The position numbers were made by a program, and so were the translations under genes. The notes under the pieces were generated by a model, which was given only the letters and a program-made list of their open reading frames with translations, did no database searches and had not been told where the DNA came from. Shown in pieces: positions 1-7,684 of a stretch of DNA of 19,112 nucleotides. How positions within the stretch are numbered: position 1 is the first letter of the stretch; every line of letters begins with the position of its first letter. This DNA is from Bacillota bacterium (GTDB lineage Bacteria > Bacillota_I > Bacilli_A > RFN20 > CAG-826): NCBI GenBank assembly GCA_030831415.1, contig JAURLC010000036.1, positions 1 to 19,112 on the forward strand, given 5' to 3'.

Positions 1-1230
1 TAGTTCGTCGATTAAAACTAAGTCAAACGGTTTAACTTTGTCCGTTAAAGGAACAAGTTGAGTAATATGTCCTGCAAATGTAGAGAGGTTTTCTAAGACA
101 CTCTGTGTATCTCCTATATCCGCATATAAGTGCTCAAAATACGATAAGGTAGCAGGTTCATCGGTTAATAAAGGAATCGCAAGTTGGTGAAAACACACGG
201 ATAAACCAACCGTTTTCATGGCAACCGTTTTTCCTCCTGCATTAGGACCAGAAATAATAATTATGGACTGCTTTTCTGTCAGAATAAAATCGTTTTTTAC
301 AACTTTTGATGGATCAATGAGAAGGTGACGTGCCCCTTTTAAATGGACGCCCGGTTCGTCAACTAAGCGCGAAGCATGGCCTTGATGAACAACACCAAAG
401 CGAGCTCGAGCATGCAAATAGTCAATGTAAGCTAATGTTTGGTTGTTGGCGATTAACATATCGATGTATGGCCGTATATCTTCACTTAATTCACTGAGAA
501 TTTTAAAAATTTCATCTTGCTCTGCGCTTTGTAAATTTTGTTTTTCTTGTTGCAGTTGGACGATAGCAAGAGGAGTGATAAACGTTGTAAGACCTGTATC
601 GGAAACATCTTCTACTAAACCAGGGACTTTTTGTTTTTGTGATGTTATTACAGGTAAGACGTATTGCCCATTTCGCACACTGTAGGAAGATTCGGTTAAT
701 GAATTTGCGTACGTGTTAACCAATCGTTGAATAAGGGCCACCATTTGACCATCAAGTTTTTTCAATTGCTTACGTATACCGGATAGCGTTGGAGAAGCAT
801 GATCCACGATCACATGTTGATCATTCAGTAATCCGTGAATTCGGGGGTAGATGGTTTCTAGAGGTTGCAGCGACGCAAAGAGCTGCTCTATTAATGGAAA
901 TTTTGCTTTGACCGATTGCATATATTGTCCAATTTCGCGCATCATTTTTCCATCAATTCTTAGTCCAATCACATCTTCAATTCGAGCGACACGACCTTTT
1001 TCAATTTGCCTTAAGGAGGATTCTAAATCCATTAGTGGATGAATCGGCCACGAACCAAAACGTTGCAATAATTGCATCGCTTGATCTAGTTCAAGCAACT
1101 TATTTTCCAAGGATGATTTAGGGTAAAAATCAGTTCTTAACGTCATCTTTTTTCCCAACGGTGTTGCAGCAAAAACTGAAAGGCGCTCTAACACGGTATG
1201 TAAATCTAATATTTCTACAATCGTTTTCAT
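1..1230 (-). CDS. mutS2: MutS2, endonuclease/ribosome-rescue ATPase (N-terminal 410 residues; 3' end beyond the window)
   Basis: The reading frame is open from the ATG at 1230 to base 1, where the window cuts it. The 410 visible residues have the MutS2 layout: a helical lever/clamp core without the mismatch-recognition domain of MutS1, then the MutS-type ABC ATPase. The Walker A motif GPNAGGKT begins at about residue 328, and the Walker B segment DLVLIDEL forms the last visible residues. The family is usually about 780 residues, so the rest of the ATPase, the linker and the C-terminal Smr domain should lie to the left. MutS2 proteins suppress homologous recombination and, in Bacillus, act on collided ribosomes. 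The start is the first ATG of the frame and directly follows a possible -10 element; no Shine-Dalgarno sequence is visible. It diverges from rnhC, a neighbour it also has near pheST in Bacillus. Confidence 0.95.
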   Translation of the reverse strand, partial: MKTIVEILDLHTVLERLSVFAATPLGKKMTLRTDFYPKSSLENKLLELDQAMQLLQRFGSWPIHPLMDLESSLRQIEKGRVARIEDVIGLRIDGKMMREIGQYMQSVKAKFPLIEQLFASLQPLETIYPRIHGLLNDQHVIVDHASPTLSGIRKQLKKLDGQMVALIQRLVNTYANSLTESSYSVRNGQYVLPVITSQKQKVPGLVEDVSDTGLTTFITPLAIVQLQQEKQNLQSAEQDEIFKILSELSEDIRPYIDMLIANNQTLAYIDYLHARARFGVVHQGHASRLVDEPGVHLKGARHLLIDPSKVVKNDFILTEKQSIIIISGPNAGGKTVAMKTVGLSVCFHQLAIPLLTDEPATLSYFEHLYADIGDTQSVLENLSTFAGHITQLVPLTDKVKPFDLVLIDEL

Positions 1231-1281
1231 CGTTATTAATATACCATTCTTTCCAGGAATAATCGCGTTATAATAAGAGCA
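1231..1281. promoter_or_regulatory. Divergent rnhC/mutS2 promoter region, possibly leaderless
   Basis: This 51-bp gap separates two divergent start codons. On the plus strand a perfect TATAAT lies at 1269-1274 with only 7 bases before the rnhC ATG, so transcription would begin at or next to the start codon. On the minus strand an extended -10 (TGG then TATATT) also ends 7 bases before the mutS2 ATG. An alternative minus-strand TATTAT at 1270-1275 overlaps the plus-strand -10 and would give a leader of about 30 bases. The -35 regions are poor in all cases. Neither gene has a recognisable Shine-Dalgarno sequence. The -10 calls are direct observations; leaderless initiation is an inference. Confidence 0.5.
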
Positions 1282-2175
1282 ATGCAATCAAAAAATCGTT
1301 CAAAAATCGTCTCAATTTCCATTCCGTATTCAACCATAAAAAATATGATTACTTTTTATGAAGACGGAGCCCGCCCACTTCCTTCGATTTATCACGTATT
1401 CTTTTCTAAAATCAATGATTTAACCATTGCTATCTATCAACCTAAAAAAGGAATATGTAAAGTTGTTTTTCAAGGAGAGAAGTCCGAAGAGGAAAGTCTA
1501 TTATGGCAACCTCAAACTCCTAGGATTTCCCACGCTGGAAGTGATGAAGTTGGAACCGGAGATTTTTTTGGTCCTCTTGTTGTTGTCGCAAGTTATGTAT
1601 CTTCTTCTCACATTGAACAACTTCAAACCTTGGGAGTTAAGGATTCTAAAGAATTAGACGATACTATGATGAAGACGATGAAACCAGCCTTGCAATCCTT
1701 GCTTCAATTTGTAACCGTTGTGATTCATCCTGAAAAATATGCAACGTTTTTAGAAAAAGGGATGAATATGAATCAAATTAAAGCCTCCATGCATCATGTT
1801 GCAATCAACCAGTTAATGAAGAAATATCCTTATGATGCACCAACGATTATTGATCAATTTGCAACCGATGCAAGTATGAAACGGTACTTTAAAAATTTAT
1901 CCGTTTTACCAAAACTGCAATGGGAAGAAAAAGCAGAAAGTAAACATCTTGCTGTTGCAGCAAGTTCGATTTTAGCGCGCGTTCGTTTTCTTGAAGAAAT
2001 GACACAATTAAATAATACATATCAAACTCATTTTCCCTTAGGTGCTAATCCTCATGTGGAAACCTTCGCGTTAACGTTTGCCAAACAACATTCTTTGGAT
2101 ACACTTAAAAAAGTTTGCAAAATTAATTTCTCGACGTTTAAAAGAATCGAACAATCTTTAAGCGAGTTGGTCTAA
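1282..2175 (+). CDS. rnhC: Ribonuclease HIII
   Basis: The 297-residue product is close to the family's usual length of about 300. The first 75 or so residues resemble the TBP-like substrate-binding domain found in RNase HIII. The catalytic domain opens with the diagnostic GSDEVGTGDFFGP (residues 86-98), which supplies Asp88 and Glu89; further conserved acidic residues are Asp121 in GVKDSK and Asp191 in TIIDQFA. The enzyme cleaves the RNA strand of RNA:DNA hybrids and helps remove R-loops in the cytoplasm. It is the only plus-strand gene in the window. Its last 18 bases overlap the end of rluD tail to tail, and no intrinsic terminator is visible in the overlap. The ATG at 1282 follows a TATAAT by 7 bases and lacks a usable Shine-Dalgarno sequence. 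The start agrees with the N-terminal domain beginning almost at once. Confidence 0.95.
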   Translation: MQSKNRSKIVSISIPYSTIKNMITFYEDGARPLPSIYHVFFSKINDLTIAIYQPKKGICKVVFQGEKSEEESLLWQPQTPRISHAGSDEVGTGDFFGPLVVVASYVSSSHIEQLQTLGVKDSKELDDTMMKTMKPALQSLLQFVTVVIHPEKYATFLEKGMNMNQIKASMHHVAINQLMKKYPYDAPTIIDQFATDASMKRYFKNLSVLPKLQWEEKAESKHLAVAASSILARVRFLEEMTQLNNTYQTHFPLGANPHVETFALTFAKQHSLDTLKKVCKINFSTFKRIEQSLSELV

Positions 2176-3072
2176 GATTTTCGAAAAATAATCCGGTAAT
2201 TCTGCTTCAACGATTTGCTCTTTTTGGGTGATAGGATGAATGAAAATGAGCTTAAAAGCATGAAGTAATTGACCTTTGTCATGTAAGGCTAAAAAACCTT
2301 TTGCATAAACTGGATCGCTTTCAATGGGATGATGAATATATTGCATGTGAACACGTATTTGATGCGTGCGACCAGTTTCTAAATTGCAAGAAATTAGGGT
2401 ATGTTTGCTATAACGTTTGATGACATGAAAGTGAGTTGTTGCCTCTTTTCCATCCGCTTGAACATCCATGGCTTGACGGTCATCGGGATCGCGACCAATG
2501 GGAGCGATAATTGACCCTTTATCCTCTTGAATGACACCATGAACAAGTGCAATATATTCACGCTTAATTAGGTGATTTTTTAATTGATCTGCTAAGAAAC
2601 GATGAGCATCATCATGTTTAGCTACGATGAGTAGACCGGAGGTATCTTTATCAATACGATGGACAATTCCAGGTCGCATCACACCATTTATTCCACTCCA
2701 CGTTGTGTGATAATGAAGTAATCCATTGACTAACGTTCCAGAATAATGACCTGGCGCTGGGTGAACAACCAAACCTTGTGGTTTATTAACGACCAAAATG
2801 TCTTCATCTTCATAAGCAATTCCAAAGGGTATGGGTTCGGCTAGAATGGTTGTAGGTATGGGTTCCCACGCATATACTTCAATAACATCGTTAAGTTTTA
2901 AACGATAACTTGGTTTTACCCATTTACCATTGACCGTTATTTTTTGCGCTTGTATCCATTGTTCAATGTGTGAGCGAGAAAAAGAAAAAAGATGCTGAAC
3001 TAAATACTTATCTAGACGAAGCAAATCCATCGAGGATGTAATGGTAAACGTATAAAGTATGGGTTCACTCAT
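2158..3072 (-). CDS. rluD: RluD-type 23S rRNA pseudouridine synthase
   Basis: The 304-residue product begins with an S4 RNA-binding domain (about residues 15-75, RLDKYLVQHL to LNDVIEVY). The RluA/RluD catalytic domain follows, with VHRIDKDTSGLL placing the catalytic Asp at about residue 141 (compare RluD Asp139 of E. coli), and then GRTHQIRVH further on. Family members convert uridines of the large-subunit rRNA to pseudouridine; the exact target cannot be read from the sequence. The frame stays open up to 3126, but the ATG at 3072 is preferred. It fits the family N-terminus and overlaps the lspA stop (ATGAGTGA, 8-bp overlap), as expected for coupled translation. It is the last gene of the ileS operon. 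No convincing terminator is seen after it, so its transcript may run antisense into rnhC. Confidence 0.93.
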   Translation of the reverse strand: MSEPILYTFTITSSMDLLRLDKYLVQHLFSFSRSHIEQWIQAQKITVNGKWVKPSYRLKLNDVIEVYAWEPIPTTILAEPIPFGIAYEDEDILVVNKPQGLVVHPAPGHYSGTLVNGLLHYHTTWSGINGVMRPGIVHRIDKDTSGLLIVAKHDDAHRFLADQLKNHLIKREYIALVHGVIQEDKGSIIAPIGRDPDDRQAMDVQADGKEATTHFHVIKRYSKHTLISCNLETGRTHQIRVHMQYIHHPIESDPVYAKGFLALHDKGQLLHAFKLIFIHPITQKEQIVEAELPDYFSKILDQLA

Positions 3073-3556
3073 TGGAATTTTCTTTCTTTTTATCAAAAAA
3101 GGATAATACGAGAAGACCGATAACACCTAGTGTTAACCCTGTATCTGCAATGTTAAAAGTTGGGAAAACATAGGATCCAAAATGAAACGACAAGAAATCG
3201 ATCACCCCTTCTTCATAAAAGGCGCGATCAATGAAATTTCCCCATGTACCTGACAAAAACAAGGAGATGGCAAGATGATGGTAATGATCAAACGTTGAAT
3301 ATTTTTTCAAGTATATATAACCAAATCCAACGCCTACTGCAAAAGAAATTAAAGCAAGTAAAGGCAACTGGCCAGAAAATAACGACCATGCAGCACCTGT
3401 ATTTCGTGAATAAGCTAAGTAGAAAAAATTAGGGATGATGGTGAGGTTAACATTCGTGCTTGCTGCCCAAATTTTGGTGCCATAATCCAAACCTAACCAA
3501 ATCAGAAAAAACCATCCATACCCTTGTTTAAACCATAAGATTACGTTATTTTTCAT
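3065..3556 (-). CDS. lspA: Lipoprotein signal peptidase (signal peptidase II)
   Basis: The 163-residue membrane protein has about four transmembrane segments. It carries the aspartic-protease signatures of signal peptidase II: LDYGTK near the N-terminus, NTGAAWSLF in the second block, GNFIDR with one catalytic Asp, and FNIADTGLTLG with the other. It cleaves the signal peptide of prolipoproteins after diacylglyceryl modification in the cytoplasmic membrane, so the host should make lipoproteins. A TTG six bases upstream could also serve as start, but the ATG at 3556 is preferred. The gene overlaps the end of ileS by 11 bp and rluD by 8 bp, giving a translationally coupled ileS-lspA-rluD set as in many Firmicutes. 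The stop is TGA, which shows that UGA is not read as Trp. Confidence 0.96.
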   Translation of the reverse strand: MKNNVILWFKQGYGWFFLIWLGLDYGTKIWAASTNVNLTIIPNFFYLAYSRNTGAAWSLFSGQLPLLALISFAVGVGFGYIYLKKYSTFDHYHHLAISLFLSGTWGNFIDRAFYEEGVIDFLSFHFGSYVFPTFNIADTGLTLGVIGLLVLSFFDKKKENSNE

Positions 3557-6269
3557 TGGCAATTACCGTCGCACATCGATCACATACATGATGCTCTCCA
3601 CTTGCGACTAATGTTGGATAATAATTCCAACAACGTGGACATTTCTCTCCGTTGAATGGAGACGTTTCCACTGCAATATCTTTACCTTTCTTTACTTCAA
3701 CAGATGAAACAATAAAGAGACGATTACGTTCTCGAGTCGAAAGGGTAGACAAAACATCGTACAACGGTTTGGGTAAAGTTAAAGTGAGGGAAGCTTCGAG
3801 TGAAGACCCAATGAAGCCTTGACCTCGCAATGCTTCAAGCGCTTTGCTTGTATGCATCCGTACATCCATGAGTTGACGAAGTTGATCGAGTTCTTCTTGG
3901 CAAATGCTACCGGTTGGGAATGGTAACAATTGACTTGATAAAACCGATTTTTCAGGAAATGTTTGATACACTTCCTCCATGGTGAAAGGAAGAATAGGTG
4001 TCAATAAAACCGTCAAGTCCATCACTAATCGATAAAGGATATGCAGCACTTGTAAACGTCGTTGACTGGATTTTGCTTCGCAATACAAAATATCTTTTGT
4101 TATATCTAAATAAAACGAAGATAACTCTTGGGTAATAAACGATGTTACCGTACTTGTAGCATCATAAAAAGCATAAGCATCCATCGATGTTTTATATTGG
4201 TGAACGACCTGTTCTAATTTAGCAATGATTAAATGATCAACCCATTCAAACTCTTCAACCGGAAATTGTTTCGGATCAAACGGTTGATCACCTACCCATA
4301 AGTTTCCAAGCATAAACTTAAATGTGTTACGAATTTTTCGGTACATATCCGCATTGCCTTTAAAAATTTCTTCAGAGGCGCGTGCATCCGCTGTAAAGTC
4401 AATTGAGGCTGCCCATAAGCGCATAATATCCGCTCCATACACTTGCATCATTTTAAGAGGATCAATTCCATTTCCTTTAGATTTAGACATTTTTTCCCCT
4501 TTCCCATCGACAACAAACCCATGGGATACAATGTTTTGATAAGGGGAAACACCCTCGGTTGCAACACTAATAATGAGGGAGGAGTTAAACCATCCACGAT
4601 ATTGATCAGATCCTTCTAAATAAAGGTCTGCTGGGAATTTCAACCCTCGTTGTTTTAAGACGGCGATGGAACTTGAACCAGAATCAAACCATACATCCAT
4701 AATGTCAGTTTCTTTTTTGAATTCACCATGAGCGGATCGAGCATGCGAGTAGCCTTCGGGTAAGAGATCTTTGGCTTCTTTTTCAAACCAAACTCGACTT
4801 CCATGCGTTTTAATGAGGTGTTGAATATGCTTAAAGACAGCTTCTTCAATAATGGGTGTTCCATCTTCATGATAAAGAATAGGAATGGGAACGCCCCAAG
4901 CCCGTTGCCGCGAGATACACCAATCTCCACGATCTTTAATCATGTTGTGGATACGTTGTTCCCCCCAAGAGGGTGTCCAATGAACTGAGGCAATCGCATG
5001 AAGTAATTGTTCTCGAATGGGTTCAATCGAGGCAAACCATTGAGGTGTAGCCCGATAAATGAGAGGTTTTCCTGTACGCCAATCGTGAGGATAACTGTGA
5101 GGATAAGGAATATCTGCCAACAAATGCCCTGAATTGGATAACGTTGTAAGAACCCATTCATTGGCATCGGTATAAAACATACCCTTTAATTCGGGTCCAG
5201 CTTCTTCCGTCATCACCCCTTTGCTATCGACGGGGCATAATGGAGGTAAGTGATATTTTTGTCCCACGATAAAATCTTCTTCACCATGACCAGGCGCCGT
5301 ATGGACAAATCCTGTCCCGGCATCCAATGTAACGTGGTCCCCGATGATTAATAAAGAAGTACGGTCGTAAAAAGGATGCTGACAAAGGATCCCTTCCAGT
5401 GCTTGACCTTTGATGGTGGATAGTAAAGTTATTTCCGTAAGTCCACAAGCTTTGGCAACAGATTCAGCCAATCCTTGTGCAAGTACAAGTTTGCCACGAT
5501 TGGTTTGATACACTCCATATTCAAAGTTAGGATGGGCACTAATGGCTAAATTCGCCGGTAATGTCCATGGAGTCGTCGTCCAAATGACAACTCGCGCATC
5601 ATCGGGTAATAATCCTTTGGTGTAAATGACATTAAATGCGACATAAATGGAATGGTCGACGACATCTTCATACACAATTTCCGCTTCTGCAAGAGCAGAT
5701 TCACTACTCGGAGACCAATGAACAGGTTTTAATCCTTTATAAATGAGCCCCTTCATTGCCATCTTAGCAAAAACATCAATTTGCTCTGCTTCATATTCGG
5801 GTTGTAAGGTTAAATAAGGATTATCCATGTCTCCGATAACACCCAGTCGTTCAATTTGTTCTTTTTGACGCGTAACTTGTGAACGAGCAAAGGCATCACA
5901 ATGATCTCGAAATTCAGCAATCGACATCGTTTTTCGATTTACTCCTTTTTTAGCCAAGTAATTTTCAATCGGCAACCCATGAGTATCCCATCCAAAGACG
6001 AATGGAACTCGATATCCTTGAAGGTGTTTGTATCGCAACGTTAAGTCCTTTAATAACCGATTGAGCATATGGCCAACATGGATATCTCCATTCGCGTATG
6101 GAGGTCCATCATGCAGTTGAAATTCTTCTGCACCTTCTCGTTGTGTCAGCATTAATTTATATAAACTAATTTGTCGCCAATAGGCGAGAGTATTCGGTTC
6201 TTTAATGGGCAAATTCGCCTTCATTTCAAAGGTTGTTTTCGGCATCGATAATGTTTGTTTTAATTCCAT
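3546..6269 (-). CDS. ileS: Isoleucyl-tRNA synthetase
   Basis: This 907-residue class I synthetase attaches isoleucine to tRNA-Ile in the cytoplasm. The HIGH-type motif reads HVGH at about residues 64-67 after DGPPYANGDI, and KMSKS lies at residues 593-597. Between them is the CP1 editing domain, including GDHVTLDAGTGFVHTAPGHG, which hydrolyses mischarged Val-tRNA. The C-terminus has a four-cysteine zinc site (Cys877, 880, 896 and 899; CPRCWNY then CDRC), typical of bacterial IleRS. The start is the ATG at 6269, seven residues before MPKTTFEM. It has a strong GGGAGG ribosome binding site at about 6275-6280; an open extension to 6329 would run into the T-box terminator and is rejected. Expression is controlled by the T-box leader just upstream. 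Confidence 0.98.
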   Translation of the reverse strand: MELKQTLSMPKTTFEMKANLPIKEPNTLAYWRQISLYKLMLTQREGAEEFQLHDGPPYANGDIHVGHMLNRLLKDLTLRYKHLQGYRVPFVFGWDTHGLPIENYLAKKGVNRKTMSIAEFRDHCDAFARSQVTRQKEQIERLGVIGDMDNPYLTLQPEYEAEQIDVFAKMAMKGLIYKGLKPVHWSPSSESALAEAEIVYEDVVDHSIYVAFNVIYTKGLLPDDARVVIWTTTPWTLPANLAISAHPNFEYGVYQTNRGKLVLAQGLAESVAKACGLTEITLLSTIKGQALEGILCQHPFYDRTSLLIIGDHVTLDAGTGFVHTAPGHGEEDFIVGQKYHLPPLCPVDSKGVMTEEAGPELKGMFYTDANEWVLTTLSNSGHLLADIPYPHSYPHDWRTGKPLIYRATPQWFASIEPIREQLLHAIASVHWTPSWGEQRIHNMIKDRGDWCISRQRAWGVPIPILYHEDGTPIIEEAVFKHIQHLIKTHGSRVWFEKEAKDLLPEGYSHARSAHGEFKKETDIMDVWFDSGSSSIAVLKQRGLKFPADLYLEGSDQYRGWFNSSLIISVATEGVSPYQNIVSHGFVVDGKGEKMSKSKGNGIDPLKMMQVYGADIMRLWAASIDFTADARASEEIFKGNADMYRKIRNTFKFMLGNLWVGDQPFDPKQFPVEEFEWVDHLIIAKLEQVVHQYKTSMDAYAFYDATSTVTSFITQELSSFYLDITKDILYCEAKSSQRRLQVLHILYRLVMDLTVLLTPILPFTMEEVYQTFPEKSVLSSQLLPFPTGSICQEELDQLRQLMDVRMHTSKALEALRGQGFIGSSLEASLTLTLPKPLYDVLSTLSTRERNRLFIVSSVEVKKGKDIAVETSPFNGEKCPRCWNYYPTLVASGEHHVCDRCATVIANEK

Positions 6270-6280
6270 AATAGCCTCCC

Positions 6281-6310
6281 AAAAAAACAAAAACGTCCTA
6301 ACAAGGACGT
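6281..6310 (-). terminator. T-box attenuator terminator before ileS
   Basis: On the minus strand a 7-bp stem (ACGTCCT at 6304-6310 with AGGACGT at 6293-6299, loop TGTT) is followed by a T-rich tract at 6281-6292. Its 5' arm contains the CCTTG needed by the competing antiterminator. It therefore works as the conditional off-switch of the leader. Confidence 0.92.
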
Positions 6311-6505
6311 ATGGAATACGCGGTACCACCTTGATTCACTTGATAAACAAGTGCCTCTATTATCATCGATAACGGGATGAGCCGGTGTTCCTACTCTTAT
6401 TTCAGTTCACTCTCCGAAGGGATCATCTTGAGTTGGTTGTTCGCTTTCACTCTCCGAACTCGCTAAACGCATGCATCAAGATGGTGTCTTCATCAACGAT
6501 TTACG
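6281..6505 (-). ncRNA. T-box leader of the ileS operon (probable AUC Ile specifier)
   Basis: Read on the minus strand, this 225-base leader contains the T-box sequence AAGGTGGTACCGCG (6319-6332) and the upstream GGAG, AGTA, CCGG and CGTTA landmarks of T-box RNAs. A hairpin CACTTG/CAAGTG matches stem III. The antiterminator pairs CAAGG before the T-box motif with CCTTG inside the terminator's 5' arm. A CATCTTG/CAAGATG helix in stem I is followed at once by AUC (6421-6423), an isoleucine codon in the position expected of the specifier. The stem I loop-E motif is not clear, so the specifier call is probable rather than certain. Uncharged tRNA-Ile would stabilise the antiterminator and permit ileS-lspA-rluD transcription. 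Confidence 0.93.
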
Positions 6506-6510
6506 TTGAG

Positions 6511-6533
6511 ATTATAGCATATTTTCAAAGAAC
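6511..6533 (-). promoter_or_regulatory. Promoter of the ileS T-box leader (extended -10)
   Basis: A perfect TATAAT lies at 6511-6516 on the minus strand, preceded by TGC to give an extended -10. No good -35 hexamer is found at 16-18 bp. It sits 24 bp beyond the ftsZ stop and would start the transcript near 6505. A TCAACG/CGTTGA hairpin lies at the 5' end of the transcript. Confidence 0.65.
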
Positions 6534-6539
6534 CATACG

Positions 6540-7667
6540 TTAGGATAGTTTTTTATCATGAAAAAAAGAAGGCAATAAATCATCATCATCTTCTTCTACA
6601 GGTAAAGGAGTTTCTTCTTCCTCGGTCGGTTCTAATAACGAAGGGGGGTTTTCTTCCCCCAAAGTCATTGAAACAGGTTTTTTGTATTGAGGAACATTCG
6701 TATAATCATATTCTTCAGGAAAGTCTGCAGCGATGACCGAAACTAAAATTTGGTCGGTTAATTGATCATTAATATTGACCCCAAATTTAATATCCAAATT
6801 CGTCCCTGCAATTTCCCGAATGCGTTCAACTGTCTCTTGCGCTTCATACAAAGAGACTAAGGGTCCACATGTAACCGCAACAATAGCCTTTCTTGCGCCA
6901 CTCAAACTGGATTCAAGTAAGGGTGAACTAATCGCACTCTGGGCTGCATCAAACGCTTTATTTGCACCTTGTCCCATGCCAAAACCAATGAGGGAAATCC
7001 CGGAGTTTTTTAGCACATTTCGAACATCGGAAAAATCTAAATTGATGACCGAAGGCATTAAGATTAAGTCGGTCACTGTTTTCACGGATTGGGCTAAAAC
7101 ATCGTCCGCCATTTTAAAAGCCTGACCAATCGGTTGATTACCTGAGGACAACAGCAACTTATCATTACTCACAATAATTATTGCATCCACCGCATCTTTT
7201 AGTTCATTTAAACCACGAACTGAATTCGCAATTCGTCCTTTTCCTTCAAAGGTAAAAGGTCGGGTAACAATCGCAACGGTTAAGGCTTTTGCCTCCCGAG
7301 CAATCGCGGCAATAACAGGCGCTGCACCCGTACCTGTTCCCCCCCCCATACCCGCAGCGATAAATACCATATTCGCGCCACGGACAATGTCGGCAATTTC
7401 TTCTTTGGATTCCTCAGCTGCCAGTTTTCCAACATCTGGACTCCCGCCAGCGCCCAATCCACCTGTTGTTTTCTCACCTAGTACAAGGCGATTTTTGGAA
7501 GCGGACGTTTGTAACACTTGTTTATCCGTATTGGCAACATAAAATTCGACATGTGAAATATTTTCTTCTAGCATACGGTTAACCGCATTATTACCAGCTC
7601 CTCCCACACCAATGACAACAATCCTGGCTGTTGGATCGTAATTATCTAATAAATTTTTGTTGCTCAT
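6540..7667 (-). CDS. ftsZ: Cell-division tubulin homologue FtsZ
   Basis: The 375-residue protein polymerises with GTP to form the cytokinetic ring. The GTPase domain shows VIGVGGAGNNAVNRM (about 18-32), the tubulin signature GGGTGTG (108-114) and the T7 catalytic loop NLDFSDV with Asp211. After the globular domain there is a short acidic linker, then DDLLPSFFHDKK at the very end. This matches the conserved C-terminal peptide (consensus around D-x-P-x-F) that binds FtsA and other partners. The ATG at 7667 has a GGAGG ribosome binding site at 7676-7680 with eight bases of spacing. It follows ftsA by 17 bp. No intrinsic terminator is seen after the stop; the next element is the ileS leader promoter. 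Confidence 0.98.
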   Translation of the reverse strand: MSNKNLLDNYDPTARIVVIGVGGAGNNAVNRMLEENISHVEFYVANTDKQVLQTSASKNRLVLGEKTTGGLGAGGSPDVGKLAAEESKEEIADIVRGANMVFIAAGMGGGTGTGAAPVIAAIAREAKALTVAIVTRPFTFEGKGRIANSVRGLNELKDAVDAIIIVSNDKLLLSSGNQPIGQAFKMADDVLAQSVKTVTDLILMPSVINLDFSDVRNVLKNSGISLIGFGMGQGANKAFDAAQSAISSPLLESSLSGARKAIVAVTCGPLVSLYEAQETVERIREIAGTNLDIKFGVNINDQLTDQILVSVIAADFPEEYDYTNVPQYKKPVSMTLGEENPPSLLEPTEEEETPLPVEEDDDDLLPSFFHDKKLS

Positions 7668-7684
7668 CCCCGTTTCCTCCTGGG

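Noticed and set aside
2135..2160. Weak hairpin (AAAGA/TCTTT) after rluD on the minus strand as a terminator
   Set aside because: The stem has a mismatch, few G-C pairs and only four T behind it, and lies in rnhC coding sequence; not strong enough to call.
3073..3126. Upstream extension of rluD to 3126
   Set aside because: It lies fully inside lspA in another frame, adds 18 residues not typical of the family, and the ATG at 3072 overlaps the lspA stop in the usual coupled way.
6270..6329. Upstream extension of ileS to an open start at 6329
   Set aside because: The extension would encode the T-box terminator region. The ATG at 6269 has a strong GGGAGG and matches the family N-terminus.
6775..7125. 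116-codon plus-strand open frame
   Set aside because: It is antisense to the most conserved part of ftsZ and has no initiation signals or family resemblance.
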